64,000 bases of DNA from assembly GCF_002592005.1 (NCBI RefSeq), contig NZ_NVQF01000022.1, positions 1-64,000 of the forward strand, in the 5' to 3' direction. Shown here piece by piece: positions 51,939-63,023 of the stretch. The notes under the pieces are model-generated. The model was given only the letters and a program-made list of their open reading frames with translations. It was not told the origin of the DNA and made no database searches. The stretch comes from Mycolicibacterium palauense. Lineage in GTDB: Bacteria > Actinomycetota > Actinomycetes > Mycobacteriales > Mycobacteriaceae. Position 1 is the first letter of the stretch, and each line of letters opens with the position of its first letter. The translations under genes and the position numbers were made by a program.

Positions 51939-53495
51939 TTGCTGGCCGACCAGCCGATGATCACCTTCGGCATCTCCGTGATGCTGGGCGCCGCGCTCGG
52001 AGCCGTCTCGATCGCCGGTGTGTCGCTGGGAAGCGCCGGGATACTGTTCGCCGCGATCGGCCTGGCCGCCTGGGGGGCCGCCGACGGCGTCACCATCGCG
52101 GTGCCGGAGCCGGTCGGATTCCTCGGGCTGGTCCTGTTCGCCTTCGCCACCGGGATCATCTCCGGGCCAGGGTTTTTCGAGGCACTGCGATCGTCCTGGC
52201 CGTTGATGCTCGCCGTCGCGGGGGTGATCCTGGGTGCCGCGGTGGTGACCTTCGGGCTCGGCCGGCTGGTCGGACTGGAGCCCGAGGCCATCGCCGGTGT
52301 GTTCGCCGGATCGCAGACCAACACCCCGGCGCTGGCGGCCGCCGGGGGCGGTGCCCAGGCCACCGTCGGCTACGCCTGCGCCTACCTGTTCGGTGTGCTG
52401 GGCATGCTGGTCGCCACGGCGATGTCGTTGCGCCGCAGCACCACCGACACCGATGCGCCCGAGCCGCTGGTCGACGTCACCATCCGGGTGGACCGCAGCA
52501 CCCCCGTCGCGGTCGCCGACATCGCCGCCGGTCGCCACGTCACGTTCGTGCGGCTGTGTCCGTCCGGGCAGACCGGCGTGAGCGCCGTGACCGACGACAC
52601 CGTTCTCGGCCACGGCGACCTGGTGTCGGTCGTCGGCCCGAACCGGGAGGTGGACGCCATCGTCGCAGATCTCGGCCACCGCTCCACCCATGACCTCACC
52701 TCCGACCGGGCGCACCTGGACTTCCGCCGGATCACGCTGTCCAATCCCGCCTACGGCGGCCTCACCGTCGCCGAGCTGCAGCTGGGGCCCCGGCACGGCG
52801 CCACGGTGTCCAGGGTCCGGCGCGGCGACGTCGACCTGATCAGCGCCCCCGGGCTCAAGCTGCACCTCGGCGACCGGCTGCGGGTGGTGGCGCCGCCCGA
52901 GCAGATGGCGGCGGTCACCGCGCTGCTCGGGGACTCCAGCCGGGGGATGACCGCGCTGGCCCCGGTGGCGCTCGGCGGCGGGCTGGCGCTGGGGCTCGCC
53001 GTCGGCCTGATTCCGGTGCCGCTGCCCGGCGGCATGACGGTCAGTGTCGGCGCGGCCGCCGGCGCGCTTCTGGCGGGCCTGGTGATGGGCCGGGTGCGCC
53101 GGGTCGGCCGGATCCTGACGACCATGCCGCTGGCGTCCTCGACGGTGCTGGCCGACATCGGTCTGATGCTCTTCCTGGCCTACGCGGGCTGCAAGGCCGG
53201 TTCGATGATCGGCACCGCCTTCGGCTCCGGTGAGGTGCTCAAACTCGTCGGTGTCGGGGCCGTCGGTACCACCGTCCTGGCGAGCGGGACATATGCGTTG
53301 ACGCGCTGGGTCTTCCGGCTCGGCGGGGTGCGCAGCGCCGGCATCCTCGGGGGTGTGCAGACCCAGCCCGCCATTCTCGGTTTCGCCAACGAGCGCACCG
53401 GCTATGACGCCCGGGTGTCGCTGGGCTACGCGCTGGTCTACCCCACGGCGATGATCGTCAAGGTGGTGGCCGCGCAGCTGATCGCCAGCCTGTGA
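51939..53495 (+). CDS. AspT/YidE-type membrane transporter with TrkA-C domains
   Basis: From TTG 51939 the protein has 518 residues: about five helices, two RCK/TrkA-C-like soluble domains (VADIAAGRHVTFVRLCPSGQ..., DLVSVVGPNREVDAIVADL; LTVAELQLGPRHGATVSRVRR, LHLGDRLRVVAPP), then about five more helices. This is the AAEx family (aspartate:alanine exchanger). GGAGG lies at 51911-51915, five bases before an in-frame ACG (51921) that occupies the expected start; the true start may be ACG or the TTG. Confidence 0.85.
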   Translation: MLADQPMITFGISVMLGAALGAVSIAGVSLGSAGILFAAIGLAAWGAADGVTIAVPEPVGFLGLVLFAFATGIISGPGFFEALRSSWPLMLAVAGVILGAAVVTFGLGRLVGLEPEAIAGVFAGSQTNTPALAAAGGGAQATVGYACAYLFGVLGMLVATAMSLRRSTTDTDAPEPLVDVTIRVDRSTPVAVADIAAGRHVTFVRLCPSGQTGVSAVTDDTVLGHGDLVSVVGPNREVDAIVADLGHRSTHDLTSDRAHLDFRRITLSNPAYGGLTVAELQLGPRHGATVSRVRRGDVDLISAPGLKLHLGDRLRVVAPPEQMAAVTALLGDSSRGMTALAPVALGGGLALGLAVGLIPVPLPGGMTVSVGAAAGALLAGLVMGRVRRVGRILTTMPLASSTVLADIGLMLFLAYAGCKAGSMIGTAFGSGEVLKLVGVGAVGTTVLASGTYALTRWVFRLGGVRSAGILGGVQTQPAILGFANERTGYDARVSLGYALVYPTAMIVKVVAAQLIASL

Positions 53496-53501
53496 CCAGG
53501 C

Positions 53502-54101
53502 TCAGGGCGGTGGCGCCTCGGTGTAGGCGAACCGGTACCCGTCGGCATCGAAGGTGAAGCCCTTGCCGGTGGTCTCACTGGCGCAGGAGATGCCCGCGTC
53601 GCCGACGTTGCAGCGGAACCCGGCCGCGGCCAGGACCTGCCCGAAGTCCACCGGGCGCGGCGGTCCGGGCACCAGCCGGAACTCCTCGCCGTCCAGGACG
53701 GTGAAGCGGGGCTCGCCGGTCGCGGCCACGACGATGGCATTGGGTGCCTTCTGCTCGCCGTCGGTGTCGGTCACGGTGTCCGGCTGACCGGGAACGCCCA
53801 GGTTCGCCCGGCCGCCGGCGGCCTGACAGCCGGCCAGCGTGTGCGGCACGATCGCACACCGCCAGCTCATGCTCGGCGTGGTGAAGAAGTACGCCGTCAA
53901 CCCGTCGGAGGTGGCGTAGAACTCCGAGGCGTCGAGCAGCCGATCGTTGCCCGGCGGGCCGTCGGGAGCGGGCAGAGCCGTCGTAGAGGGCTCCGGGATG
54001 TAGTCGGAGACGCCCTCGGTGTTGACGACGGCCGGCGAGCAGGCGGTGAGCCAGCCGGCGAGCAACCCGCTCGTCGCGAGGACGACGGTGGGTCTCGGCA
54101 T
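53502..54101 (-). CDS. Lipoprotein of unknown function
   Basis: The 199-residue protein has a signal ending in the lipobox LTAC (residues 18-21). The mature part has four further cysteines placed to make disulfides (WRCAIV, AGCQAAGG, RCNVGDAG, SCASETTG) and a repeated FYATSDGLTAYFF/FTFDADGYRFAY style. No family is recognised. It converges on the transporter with a six-base gap. Confidence 0.75.
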   Translation of the reverse strand: MPRPTVVLATSGLLAGWLTACSPAVVNTEGVSDYIPEPSTTALPAPDGPPGNDRLLDASEFYATSDGLTAYFFTTPSMSWRCAIVPHTLAGCQAAGGRANLGVPGQPDTVTDTDGEQKAPNAIVVAATGEPRFTVLDGEEFRLVPGPPRPVDFGQVLAAAGFRCNVGDAGISCASETTGKGFTFDADGYRFAYTEAPPP

Positions 54102-54606
54102 GCCGGATTCCCTCCTCTGGTACGTCGCGCCGGCGTGTCCGGGAACGACGGTACGCCGCCCGCAGCGAAGGCCGCCGTCCGCGGGCGTCGTGTGCGGGAC
54201 GGTCCGGGTGCCCGGCGGACGACGGCGTCGCGGCGCCGCGGGTGCGTCGCGGGCCGCGACACGGCCGGGGACGGGAAAACGGCTTGTGATTTACCGCTCA
54301 TTTTCGTCGGATGTGCTTAGAGAAACCTAAATAAGAGAGCTCGAAGAGCGTGAAACTGCTAATTAGCCGGGAGCCGGATCCGGGCATGTAAAGGCAGTGT
54401 TACCGGATAGCTAACAGCAAACACCGCGAATGGGTCACGGCGGCGTCTGAGCGTGGTCTGAACGCGGCGGCCGGACTGCGTCGATGCCGGTGGCAACGAC
54501 CGTAAAAGCGGCGTTTTTCAACGCTAGAGTAGTTCTTAGCCGGCGCCGCCGCGGCGCCAGACCCGGAACCCTTGCGTCAAACGGGGTTGATCATCGAGGG
54601 AGCAAC
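54102..54606. promoter_or_regulatory. Intergenic region upstream of the propeller gene
   Basis: No supported gene. 54290-54430 is unusually AT-rich (AACCTAAATAAGAGAGC and GCTAATTAGCC), the sort of stretch expected at a promoter. The propeller start has GAGGGAGC close upstream. Confidence 0.4.
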
Positions 54607-55791
54607 ATGGCAAACAGCGTTGCCAATGTGGACGAAGTGACTGATGCGATCGACGGGGGCGCGCTCGCCGAGCGTGCCGCCGTGCCGTCCGCCTCGCACT
54701 GGCTGCCGTCGATGCGAGATGTCTCCAGCCGGGTCCGCGCCCAGGTCCAGCGCGCCGCGGGCGGACGCCATGCCGTGTCCGCGCTCGGTGCCGACGACGC
54801 CGCGGTCGAACCCATGCTCGGTTTCAAGGTCCTGCGGCACCGGGCCGTGGGCACCGGTCCGATCAGCGACCTCGCCGTGGCCGGCGGGCGGGTGTTCACC
54901 GCCAACTACGCCGACGACAGCGTGACGGTGCTCGACGCGCGCACCCTGGCGCTGGTCGACAACTTCTGCGAGGTCTACGAACCCCAGACCATGTCCACCC
55001 TGGGTCGGCGGGTGTTCGTCAGCACCGTCTCGCCGTCCTATGACACCGTCACCGTGATCGACGGGGGGCGGGTGGCCTCCACCATCGCCGTCAAGGGCAG
55101 CGTGCGCAGCCTGGCCGCCTCGCCCGACGGCACCCACGTCTACCTCGCCCGCACCCACTCGCAGGGCGCAGACCTGGCCATCCTGGACACCGCCGCGCGG
55201 CGGATCAGCACCGTCGAACTCGGCGCGGCCGCGCCCGTGGCGCTGGCCGTGAGCCCCGACGGCACCCGCGTCTACGTCGCCTCGGTCGACCACACCGGCG
55301 GCCTGCTGGCCGCGGTCGACGCCCGGGTCCGGCGGATCGTCGGCGCCGTGGCGGTCCCCTCGGCGATCCGCGATATCGCCGTGAGCCCCGACGGCAAGAC
55401 CGTCTACGTCGTCAGCGACGACGCCGAACTCGGCGGTACCGTCGACGTGGTCGATGCCCGCCAGCTGCGGATCACCGACACCATCGAACTGGGCGAGCGG
55501 GTCAGCCGGGTCGAACTCAGTGTCGACGGCGAACGCGCCTACATCGTCAACGGCGGACGGGTCACCGTGTTGTGCACCGCGACCCACGAGATCGTCGACC
55601 ACATCGTCACCCCCGCCGAGCCGTCCGCCGTCCGGGAGAGCGAGGACGGCGGCACGCTGTTCGTCGGCGACTACCGGGGCGGGCTCACCGTGCTCGCGGT
55701 CGCGTGGACCTCGAACAAGCTGCTCGCCGAGATGATCGGCTGCGACGTCATCGACGTGCCGATGCTGGAGCTCGAGCCCGCCGGGGTCTAG
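54607..55791 (+). CDS. YVTN-type beta-propeller protein
   Basis: ATG 54607 gives 394 residues. From about residue 85 come seven-odd propeller blades of the form SPDGTHVYLAR, SPDGTRVYVASVD and SPDGKTVYVVSDD with VLDARTLALVD or VVDARQLRITDTIELG between them. No signal peptide or membrane helix is visible, so the protein appears cytosolic, unlike most YVTN surface proteins. A protein-binding scaffold is likely. Confidence 0.8.
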   Translation: MANSVANVDEVTDAIDGGALAERAAVPSASHWLPSMRDVSSRVRAQVQRAAGGRHAVSALGADDAAVEPMLGFKVLRHRAVGTGPISDLAVAGGRVFTANYADDSVTVLDARTLALVDNFCEVYEPQTMSTLGRRVFVSTVSPSYDTVTVIDGGRVASTIAVKGSVRSLAASPDGTHVYLARTHSQGADLAILDTAARRISTVELGAAAPVALAVSPDGTRVYVASVDHTGGLLAAVDARVRRIVGAVAVPSAIRDIAVSPDGKTVYVVSDDAELGGTVDVVDARQLRITDTIELGERVSRVELSVDGERAYIVNGGRVTVLCTATHEIVDHIVTPAEPSAVRESEDGGTLFVGDYRGGLTVLAVAWTSNKLLAEMIGCDVIDVPMLELEPAGV

Positions 55792-55934
55792 CCGCAGCAC
55801 CCTCGGGGCGCGAGCCGGGCGCCTCCCCGAGTCCGGCGGTGTGCCGTGACGGTGAACAACAAAACCGAGCTTGCTATCGTCACCGGCGCTAGCGTAAGGC
55901 CCACCGCCCGTACCGACTCGGAGGCTGTTCACCG

Positions 55935-57566
<1,632 letters not shown>

Positions 57567-57573
57567 CCGCCCG

Positions 57574-58773
57574 TCAGCGCTGCGCGCGCCGATAGGCCGT
57601 CACCACCGCGGCGCCGCCCAGCCCGATGTTGTGCTGCAGCGCGGCGCCGACGTCGTCGACCTGACGGGCGTCCGCGGTTCCGCGCAGCTGCCAGGTCAGC
57701 TCGCTGCACTGGGCCAGGCCCGTCGCGCCCAGCGGGTGGCCCTTGGAGATCAGCCCGCCGGACGGGTTGACCACCCAGCGGCCGCCGTAGGTGGTCTGCC
57801 CGTCGTCGATCAGCCGGGGCGCCTCGCCCTCGTCGCACAGCCCGAGGGCCTCGTAGAGCAGCAGCTCGTTGGCCGAGAAGCAGTCGTGCAACTCGATGAC
57901 CTGGAAGTCCTCGGGGCCCAACCCGCTCTGGTCGTACACCCGCCGGGCCGCCTGCACGTTCATGTCGTAGCCGATGATATTGGCCGCACTGCCGTCGAAG
58001 GTGGACTCGAAGTCCGTGGTCATCGCCTGCCCCACGATCTCCACGGCCTGCCCGGCCAGGTCGTGGTCGGCGACGTAGTCCTCGCCGGCGAGCACCACCG
58101 CCGCCGAACCGTCGGAGGTGGGGGAGCACTGCAGCTTGGTCAGGGGGTCGGAGATCATCTTCGCCGCCAGGATGTCGTCGAGGCTGTACTGGTCCTGGAA
58201 CTGGGCGTAGGGGTTGTTCACCGAGTGCTTGTGGTTCTTGTAGCCGATCTTGGCGAAGTGCTCGGCGGTGCTGCCGAACTTCCTCATGTGTTCGCGACCG
58301 GCGGCGCCGAACATCCAGGGCGCCACCGGGAAAGCCAGTTCGTCGATCTCGGCCAGCGCCTTGATGTGGCGTCCCATCGGGGACTCGCGATCCCCGGCGC
58401 CGCCGCCCAGTGCGCCGGGCTGCATCTTCTCGAAGCCCAGGGCCAGGACGCAGTCGGCCAGCCCGCCGCGGATCGCCTGTGCCGCCAGGAAGAGCGCGGT
58501 GGACCCGGTCGAACAGTTGTTGTTCACGTTGACGATCGGAATGCCGGTCATGCCCAGTTCGTAGAGGGCGCGCTGGCCGCACGTGGAGTCGCCGGCGACG
58601 TAACCGACGTAGCCCTGCTCGATCTCGGTGTAGTCGATCCCGGCGTCGGCCAGCGCCTTGGTGCCCGACTCCCGGGCCATCTGCGGGTAGTCCCAGCCCT
58701 CGCGGCGGCCGGGCTTCTCGAACTTCGTCATTCCGACGCCGACCACGTAAACCCTGTTGGCGGCACGTCCCAT
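57574..58773 (-). CDS. Thiolase / lipid-transfer acetyl-CoA acyltransferase
   Basis: ATG 58773 (GGAGGAG seven bases upstream) gives 399 residues. The acyl-binding Cys is in [13 protein letters not shown], the second site is [15 protein letters not shown]. The SCP-x-type core ([25 protein letters not shown]) matches lipid-transfer thiolases that release propionyl- or acetyl-CoA during sterol side-chain breakdown. It is divergent from the dehydrogenase operon, and the KstR-type operator stands between them. Confidence 0.9.
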   Translation of the reverse strand: MGRAANRVYVVGVGMTKFEKPGRREGWDYPQMARESGTKALADAGIDYTEIEQGYVGYVAGDSTCGQRALYELGMTGIPIVNVNNNCSTGSTALFLAAQAIRGGLADCVLALGFEKMQPGALGGGAGDRESPMGRHIKALAEIDELAFPVAPWMFGAAGREHMRKFGSTAEHFAKIGYKNHKHSVNNPYAQFQDQYSLDDILAAKMISDPLTKLQCSPTSDGSAAVVLAGEDYVADHDLAGQAVEIVGQAMTTDFESTFDGSAANIIGYDMNVQAARRVYDQSGLGPEDFQVIELHDCFSANELLLYEALGLCDEGEAPRLIDDGQTTYGGRWVVNPSGGLISKGHPLGATGLAQCSELTWQLRGTADARQVDDVGAALQHNIGLGGAAVVTAYRRAQR

Positions 58774-58913
58774 GGTGATCTCCTCCGATCGCGGCACGCT
58801 CGTTGGTCGACCTTATCGTCGCGGCCCGGCGGCGTGAAGCCCGCGAAAGCCGGCATCGACGCGGCGATTCCGGCATGTCGTGTACAGACGGGCCCGGGCA
58901 CGACACAATGCGA

Positions 58914-58929
58914 CTAGAACGTGTTCTAG
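58914..58929. promoter_or_regulatory. KstR-type operator between divergent genes
   Basis: CTAGAACGTGTTCTAG has perfect 7-bp arms around GT. Its inner 14 bases, TAGAACGTGTTCTA, satisfy the published KstR motif TnnAACnnGTTnnA at every fixed position. KstR represses cholesterol catabolism genes in mycobacteria. It lies 20 bases before the plus-strand operon and 140 before the thiolase start. Confidence 0.8.
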
Positions 58930-58949
58930 TTGAGACGGGAGTGCGGCGG

Positions 58950-60011
58950 ATGGGCCTGAAGGTCGTGCAATGGGCAACCGGCGGTGTCGGGGTCGCCGCG
59001 ATCAGGGGGATCCTCGAGCACCCCGAGCTCGAACTGGCGGGCTGCTGGGTGCATTCCGAGGCCAAGAACGGCCGCGACGTCGGCGACATCATCGGCGGCG
59101 AGCCGCTGGGCGTCACCGCCACCACCAGCATCGAGGACATCCTGGGCCTGGATGCCGACGCCGTCGTCTATGCGCCGCTGATGCCCAATCCCGACGAGGT
59201 GGCCGCACTGCTGCGCTCCGGCAAGAACGTGGTCACGCCCGTGGGCTGGATCTACCCCGGCGAACGCCTGGGCGCCCCGATGCGCGAGGCGGCGCTCGCC
59301 GGCGGTGTCACCCTGCACGGGACGGGAATCGCCCCGGGCGGCATCAGTGAGAAGTTTCCGCTGATGCTCTCGGCGATGTCCACGGGAGTGACCTTCGTGC
59401 GCGCCGAGGAGTTCTCCGACCTGCGCACCTACGAGGCCCCCGATGTGCTGCGCCACGTGATGGGGTTCGGCGACACCCCCGAGAAGGCGCTGAGCGGGCC
59501 GATGCAGAAACTGCTCGACGGCGGGTTCATCCAGTCGGTCAAGATGGTCGTCGACACCATGGGGTTCGCCGCCGACCCCGAGATCCGCGCCACGCAGGAC
59601 GTCGCCGTGGCCACCGCGCCCATCGACTCCCCGCTCGGGGTCATCCAGCCGGGACAGGTGGCCGGCCGGAAATTCCACTGGGAAGCCCTCGTCGACGGCA
59701 CCCCGGTCGTGCGGGTCACCGTCAACTGGCTGATGGGCGAAGAAAAGCTCGATCCACCATGGACTTTCGGGCCGGCCGGCCAGCGCTACGAGATGGAGGT
59801 CAACGGCAACCCCGACTTCACCGTCGTGGTACGCGGCTTCCAGGGTGAGATCGCCGCCGACGGGACGGCCGGGCCGGAGACGGGCATCACCGCCACCGCG
59901 GCGCACTGCGTCAACTCCGTCCCGGCGGTGTGTGCCGCCGCGCCGGGCATCGCCACCTACCTCGACCTCCCACTGATCAGCGCGAAGGCGGCGCCCGGCC
60001 TCGGTCACTGA
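58950..60011 (+). CDS. Dihydrodipicolinate-reductase-like NAD(P) dehydrogenase
   Basis: ATG 58950 gives 353 residues. The Rossmann motif VVQWATGGVGVAAIRGILEHPELELAG starts the protein and GKNVVTPVGWIYPG and GTGIAPGGISEKFPLML follow. This matches the DapB-like family often annotated in mycobacterial lipid gene clusters, without a proven reaction. It is the first gene of a plus-strand operon behind the KstR-type operator; regulation by sterol catabolism is implied. Confidence 0.8.
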   Translation: MGLKVVQWATGGVGVAAIRGILEHPELELAGCWVHSEAKNGRDVGDIIGGEPLGVTATTSIEDILGLDADAVVYAPLMPNPDEVAALLRSGKNVVTPVGWIYPGERLGAPMREAALAGGVTLHGTGIAPGGISEKFPLMLSAMSTGVTFVRAEEFSDLRTYEAPDVLRHVMGFGDTPEKALSGPMQKLLDGGFIQSVKMVVDTMGFAADPEIRATQDVAVATAPIDSPLGVIQPGQVAGRKFHWEALVDGTPVVRVTVNWLMGEEKLDPPWTFGPAGQRYEMEVNGNPDFTVVVRGFQGEIAADGTAGPETGITATAAHCVNSVPAVCAAAPGIATYLDLPLISAKAAPGLGH

Positions 60012-60025
60012 CTACCATCACCACC

Positions 60026-60499
60026 ATGGCCCGGTCCTATGTGATGGAGCAGTCCCGCGCGATCCCGGTCGGTGTCGACGCCGCCTATTCCGGCACCCTG
60101 CCCATCGATCTCCGCACGATCATGAGCCGCTGGTACGGGCCCGTCGCCCCGGTCACGTCGGTGACCGGGCAGAGCGGCGAATGGGCCAACATCGGGCAGA
60201 CGCGCACCATCGTGCAGGCCGGGGGTGCCAGCATGCGTGAGGAACTCACCCGCGTCGACCCGCCGCGCGGGTTCGCCTACCGCCTCACCGACGTCACCGG
60301 ACCGCTTTCCGCGCTGGTCCACCACATCGACGGGCAATGGTCGTTCGAACCGGTCGGCACCGGCACCCGGGTGACGTGGCGGTGGACCGTGCAACCGAAA
60401 TCCGCCGCGGCCGCGGCGGCGATGCCGGCGTTCGCGTGGCTGTGGAAGGGGTTCGCCCGCCAGGGCCTCGAAGAGCTGTCCGAACGGTTGCTCGGCTAG
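60026..60499 (+). CDS. SRPBCC (polyketide cyclase/START-like) protein
   Basis: The 157-residue protein has a hydrophobic-pocket fold: ARSYVMEQSRAIPVGVDAAYSGTLPIDL at the start, SGEWANIGQTRTIVQAGGASMREELTRVDPPRGFAYRL in the middle and a C-terminal amphipathic helix. SRPBCC proteins bind lipids or act as cyclases. It begins 14 bases after the dehydrogenase stop. The ligand is unknown, perhaps a sterol intermediate. Confidence 0.8.
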   Translation: MARSYVMEQSRAIPVGVDAAYSGTLPIDLRTIMSRWYGPVAPVTSVTGQSGEWANIGQTRTIVQAGGASMREELTRVDPPRGFAYRLTDVTGPLSALVHHIDGQWSFEPVGTGTRVTWRWTVQPKSAAAAAAMPAFAWLWKGFARQGLEELSERLLG

Positions 60500-61375
60500 A
60501 TGTGCCGGCTGTTCGGGCTGCACGCCGGCCGCGTCGCCGCCACCGCAACGTTCTGGCTGCTCGGCGCGCCGGACAGCCTCGCGCAGCAGAGCCACCGCAA
60601 TCCGGACGGGACCGGTCTGGGGGTGTTCGGTCCCGGCGGACACCCGATTCTGCGCAAACAGCCGATGGCCGCCTGGCGGGACGCCGAATTCGCCACCGAG
60701 GCAAAAGAACTCGACGGAACAACCTTTCTGGCCCACGTGCGCTACGCCACCACCGGGGCGGTCGCGGCGGTCAACACCCATCCGTTCCTACAGGACGGCC
60801 GGCTGTTCGCGCACAACGGCGTGGTCGAGGGCCTGGACGTCATCGAGCACCGGCTGCAGGACCTGGGCACCGCGGATCTGGTGGCCGGTGACTCCGACTC
60901 CGAACGTGTCTTCGCCCTGATCACCGGCCACGTCCGCGCCCGGGACGGTGATGTGCCGACCGGGCTGAGCGAGGCGCTGCAGTGGCTGGCCGGCGCGGTT
61001 CCGATCTTCGCGCTCAACATCCTGCTGTGCACCGCGACGGAGATGTGGGCACTGCGCTATCCCGACACCCATGCCCTCTACCTGCTGGACCGGCGCGACC
61101 CCGCCGAGCACGCGCGGTTCGAACTGACCAGCGCACGCATCCGCGCACGGTCGGAGCACCTCGCCTCGGCGCCGTCGGCGATCGTGGCCAGCGAGCCGAT
61201 GGACGACGACCCGAACTGGACCGCGCTGCGCTCCGGCGAACTCGTCCACATCGATGCCGGCCTGAACATCCAACGGCGGATCCTGCTGCCGGACCCGCCG
61301 GCAAACCAACTCACGCTCGCCGACCTCAGCTCCGATCTCAGCGCCGACGCGGCCTCCGCACAGACCGTCCGTTGA
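60500..61375 (+). CDS. Class II glutamine amidotransferase
   Basis: The 291-residue protein starts directly after the preceding stop. Cys2, exposed after removal of the initiator Met, is the nucleophile (MCRLFGLHAG). HRNPDGTGLGVF, HVRYATTGAV and NTHPFLQDGRLFAHNGVVEG mark the Ntn hydrolase. EgtC-like and YafJ-like proteins share this layout. It frees ammonia from glutamine or cleaves a gamma-glutamyl bond; the partner is unknown. Confidence 0.85.
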   Translation: MCRLFGLHAGRVAATATFWLLGAPDSLAQQSHRNPDGTGLGVFGPGGHPILRKQPMAAWRDAEFATEAKELDGTTFLAHVRYATTGAVAAVNTHPFLQDGRLFAHNGVVEGLDVIEHRLQDLGTADLVAGDSDSERVFALITGHVRARDGDVPTGLSEALQWLAGAVPIFALNILLCTATEMWALRYPDTHALYLLDRRDPAEHARFELTSARIRARSEHLASAPSAIVASEPMDDDPNWTALRSGELVHIDAGLNIQRRILLPDPPANQLTLADLSSDLSADAASAQTVR

Positions 61376-61428
61376 GAATCGCCGTGATTCACCGGGATCC
61401 ACCGACATCCACTGAAGGGAGCAGCGCC

Positions 61429-62133
61429 ATGACCGAACGCATCGAGGTGCCGGCCCCGGCGGGGCCGCTGGCCGCCGATCTGGCCGTGCCCACCGGGACC
61501 GGCCCGTGGCCCGGGGTCGTGGTGGTGCACGACGCGTTCGGGCTCGGCGACGACGCCCGCAACCACCTCCGACGGTTCGCCGAGCACGGGATCCTGGCCC
61601 TGGCCCCGGACCTGTACTCGCGCGGCGGGATGGTGCGCTGCGTGCGGTCGGTGATGCGCTCGTTGTCCCGGCACAGCGGGCCCGCCGTCGACGACCTGCT
61701 GGCCTGCCGCGATGCGCTGGCCGGCCGGCCGGACTGCACGGGCCGGGTCGGCATCGCCGGATTCTGCATGGGTGGCGGGTTCGCTCTGGTGATGGCGCCC
61801 AAGGGTTTCGACGCCTCGGCGCCGTTCTACCCGTCGATCATGCGTGACTACTCCTTCCTGGACGGGGGAGCCTGCCCCGTGGTGGCCAGCTACGGGGGCC
61901 GCGATCCGGTCAATGTGGGAAACGGGCCGCGGTTGGAGAAGACGCTGCAGACCGCGGGCATCCCGCACGACGTCAAGGTGTATCCGGGCATCGGGCATTC
62001 GTTCGCCAACGACCTGCCCGGACAGCCCTTCCTGCGCGTGGCGGGTTTCGGCCACGACGCCGCCGCCACCGACGACGCCTACCGCCGGGTGTTGGCGTTC
62101 TTCGACACGCACCTGAGCGCCGGCGACGACTGA
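61429..62133 (+). CDS. Dienelactone hydrolase family protein
   Basis: ATG 61429 (GAAGGGAGC upstream) gives 234 residues. The nucleophile Cys is in IAGFCMGGGFALVM, the Asp in YGGRDPVNVG, and the His in YPGIGHSFAND, giving the Cys-Asp-His triad of dienelactone hydrolases. Such enzymes open lactones of aromatic or sterol breakdown. It is part of the plus-strand operon. Confidence 0.88.
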   Translation: MTERIEVPAPAGPLAADLAVPTGTGPWPGVVVVHDAFGLGDDARNHLRRFAEHGILALAPDLYSRGGMVRCVRSVMRSLSRHSGPAVDDLLACRDALAGRPDCTGRVGIAGFCMGGGFALVMAPKGFDASAPFYPSIMRDYSFLDGGACPVVASYGGRDPVNVGNGPRLEKTLQTAGIPHDVKVYPGIGHSFANDLPGQPFLRVAGFGHDAAATDDAYRRVLAFFDTHLSAGDD

Positions 62134-62165
62134 CGCCCGACCCGGGCTGGCACACTCTGGAGACC

Positions 62166-63023
62166 GTGAGCGTGAAGAGAGCACTGGTACTCGCGGGCGG
62201 GGGTATCGCGGGGATCGCCTGGGAAACCGGCGTGCTGACGGGCATCGCCGACGCCGCGCCCGCGGTGGCGCAGCACCTGGTCGACTCCGCGGTGCTGGTG
62301 GGGACCTCGGCGGGATCGGCGGTGGCCGCCCAGCTGGGCAGCGGACTGAGCCTGCCCGAGCTGTTCGACCGGCAGGTGGCGGCCCCCTCCCACGAAATCG
62401 ACTCCGGGGTGGACATCGAGGCCGTCGCCGAGCTGTTCCTGTCGGCGATGCTCACCCCCGGCGCCACCAAGGAGGACAAGCTGCGCCAGATCGGTGCCAT
62501 CGCCGCCGCCACCGGCACGGTCCCGGAGCCGGTCCGGCGTGCGGTGATCGCCCACCGGCTGCCCTCGCAGCACTGGCCGCAGCGGTCGTTGCGGATCACC
62601 GCCATCGACATCGCGACGGGCGAGCTGGTGGTGTTCGACCGGAACTCCGGCGTCGACCTCGTCGACGCCGTGGCCGCCAGCTGCGCCGTACCGGGGGTGT
62701 GGCCGCCGGTGACGATCGCGGGCCGCCGCTATATCGACGGCGGGGTCGCCAGCATCGCCAACACCGCGGTGGCCCACGACTGTGACAGCGCGCTGGTGCT
62801 GGTGCCGTCCGGGGCCGACGCGCCGTCGCCGTGGGAGACCGGCGTCGCCGAGGAGATCGCCGGCTTCCCGGGACCGGCCCTGGCGGTGTTCGCCGATGCG
62901 GCCGCGCGCGCGGAGTTCGGGCCCAATCCGCTGGACCCCGGATCCCGGGTCCCCGCGGCGCGGGCCGGCCGCGAGCAGGGCCGGCGCGAGGCCGAGCGGA
63001 TCGCGACCTTCCTAGGGTTGTGA
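62166..63023 (+). CDS. Patatin-like phospholipase, copy 1
   Basis: GTG 62166 (GGAGA upstream) gives 285 residues. The oxyanion loop is LAGGGIAGIAWE, the nucleophile Ser is in GTSAGSAVAA and the dyad Asp in YIDGGVASIAN. Patatins are lipid acyl hydrolases. It overlaps the tail of the minus-strand patatin by 12 bases. Confidence 0.88.
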   Translation: MSVKRALVLAGGGIAGIAWETGVLTGIADAAPAVAQHLVDSAVLVGTSAGSAVAAQLGSGLSLPELFDRQVAAPSHEIDSGVDIEAVAELFLSAMLTPGATKEDKLRQIGAIAAATGTVPEPVRRAVIAHRLPSQHWPQRSLRITAIDIATGELVVFDRNSGVDLVDAVAASCAVPGVWPPVTIAGRRYIDGGVASIANTAVAHDCDSALVLVPSGADAPSPWETGVAEEIAGFPGPALAVFADAAARAEFGPNPLDPGSRVPAARAGREQGRREAERIATFLGL

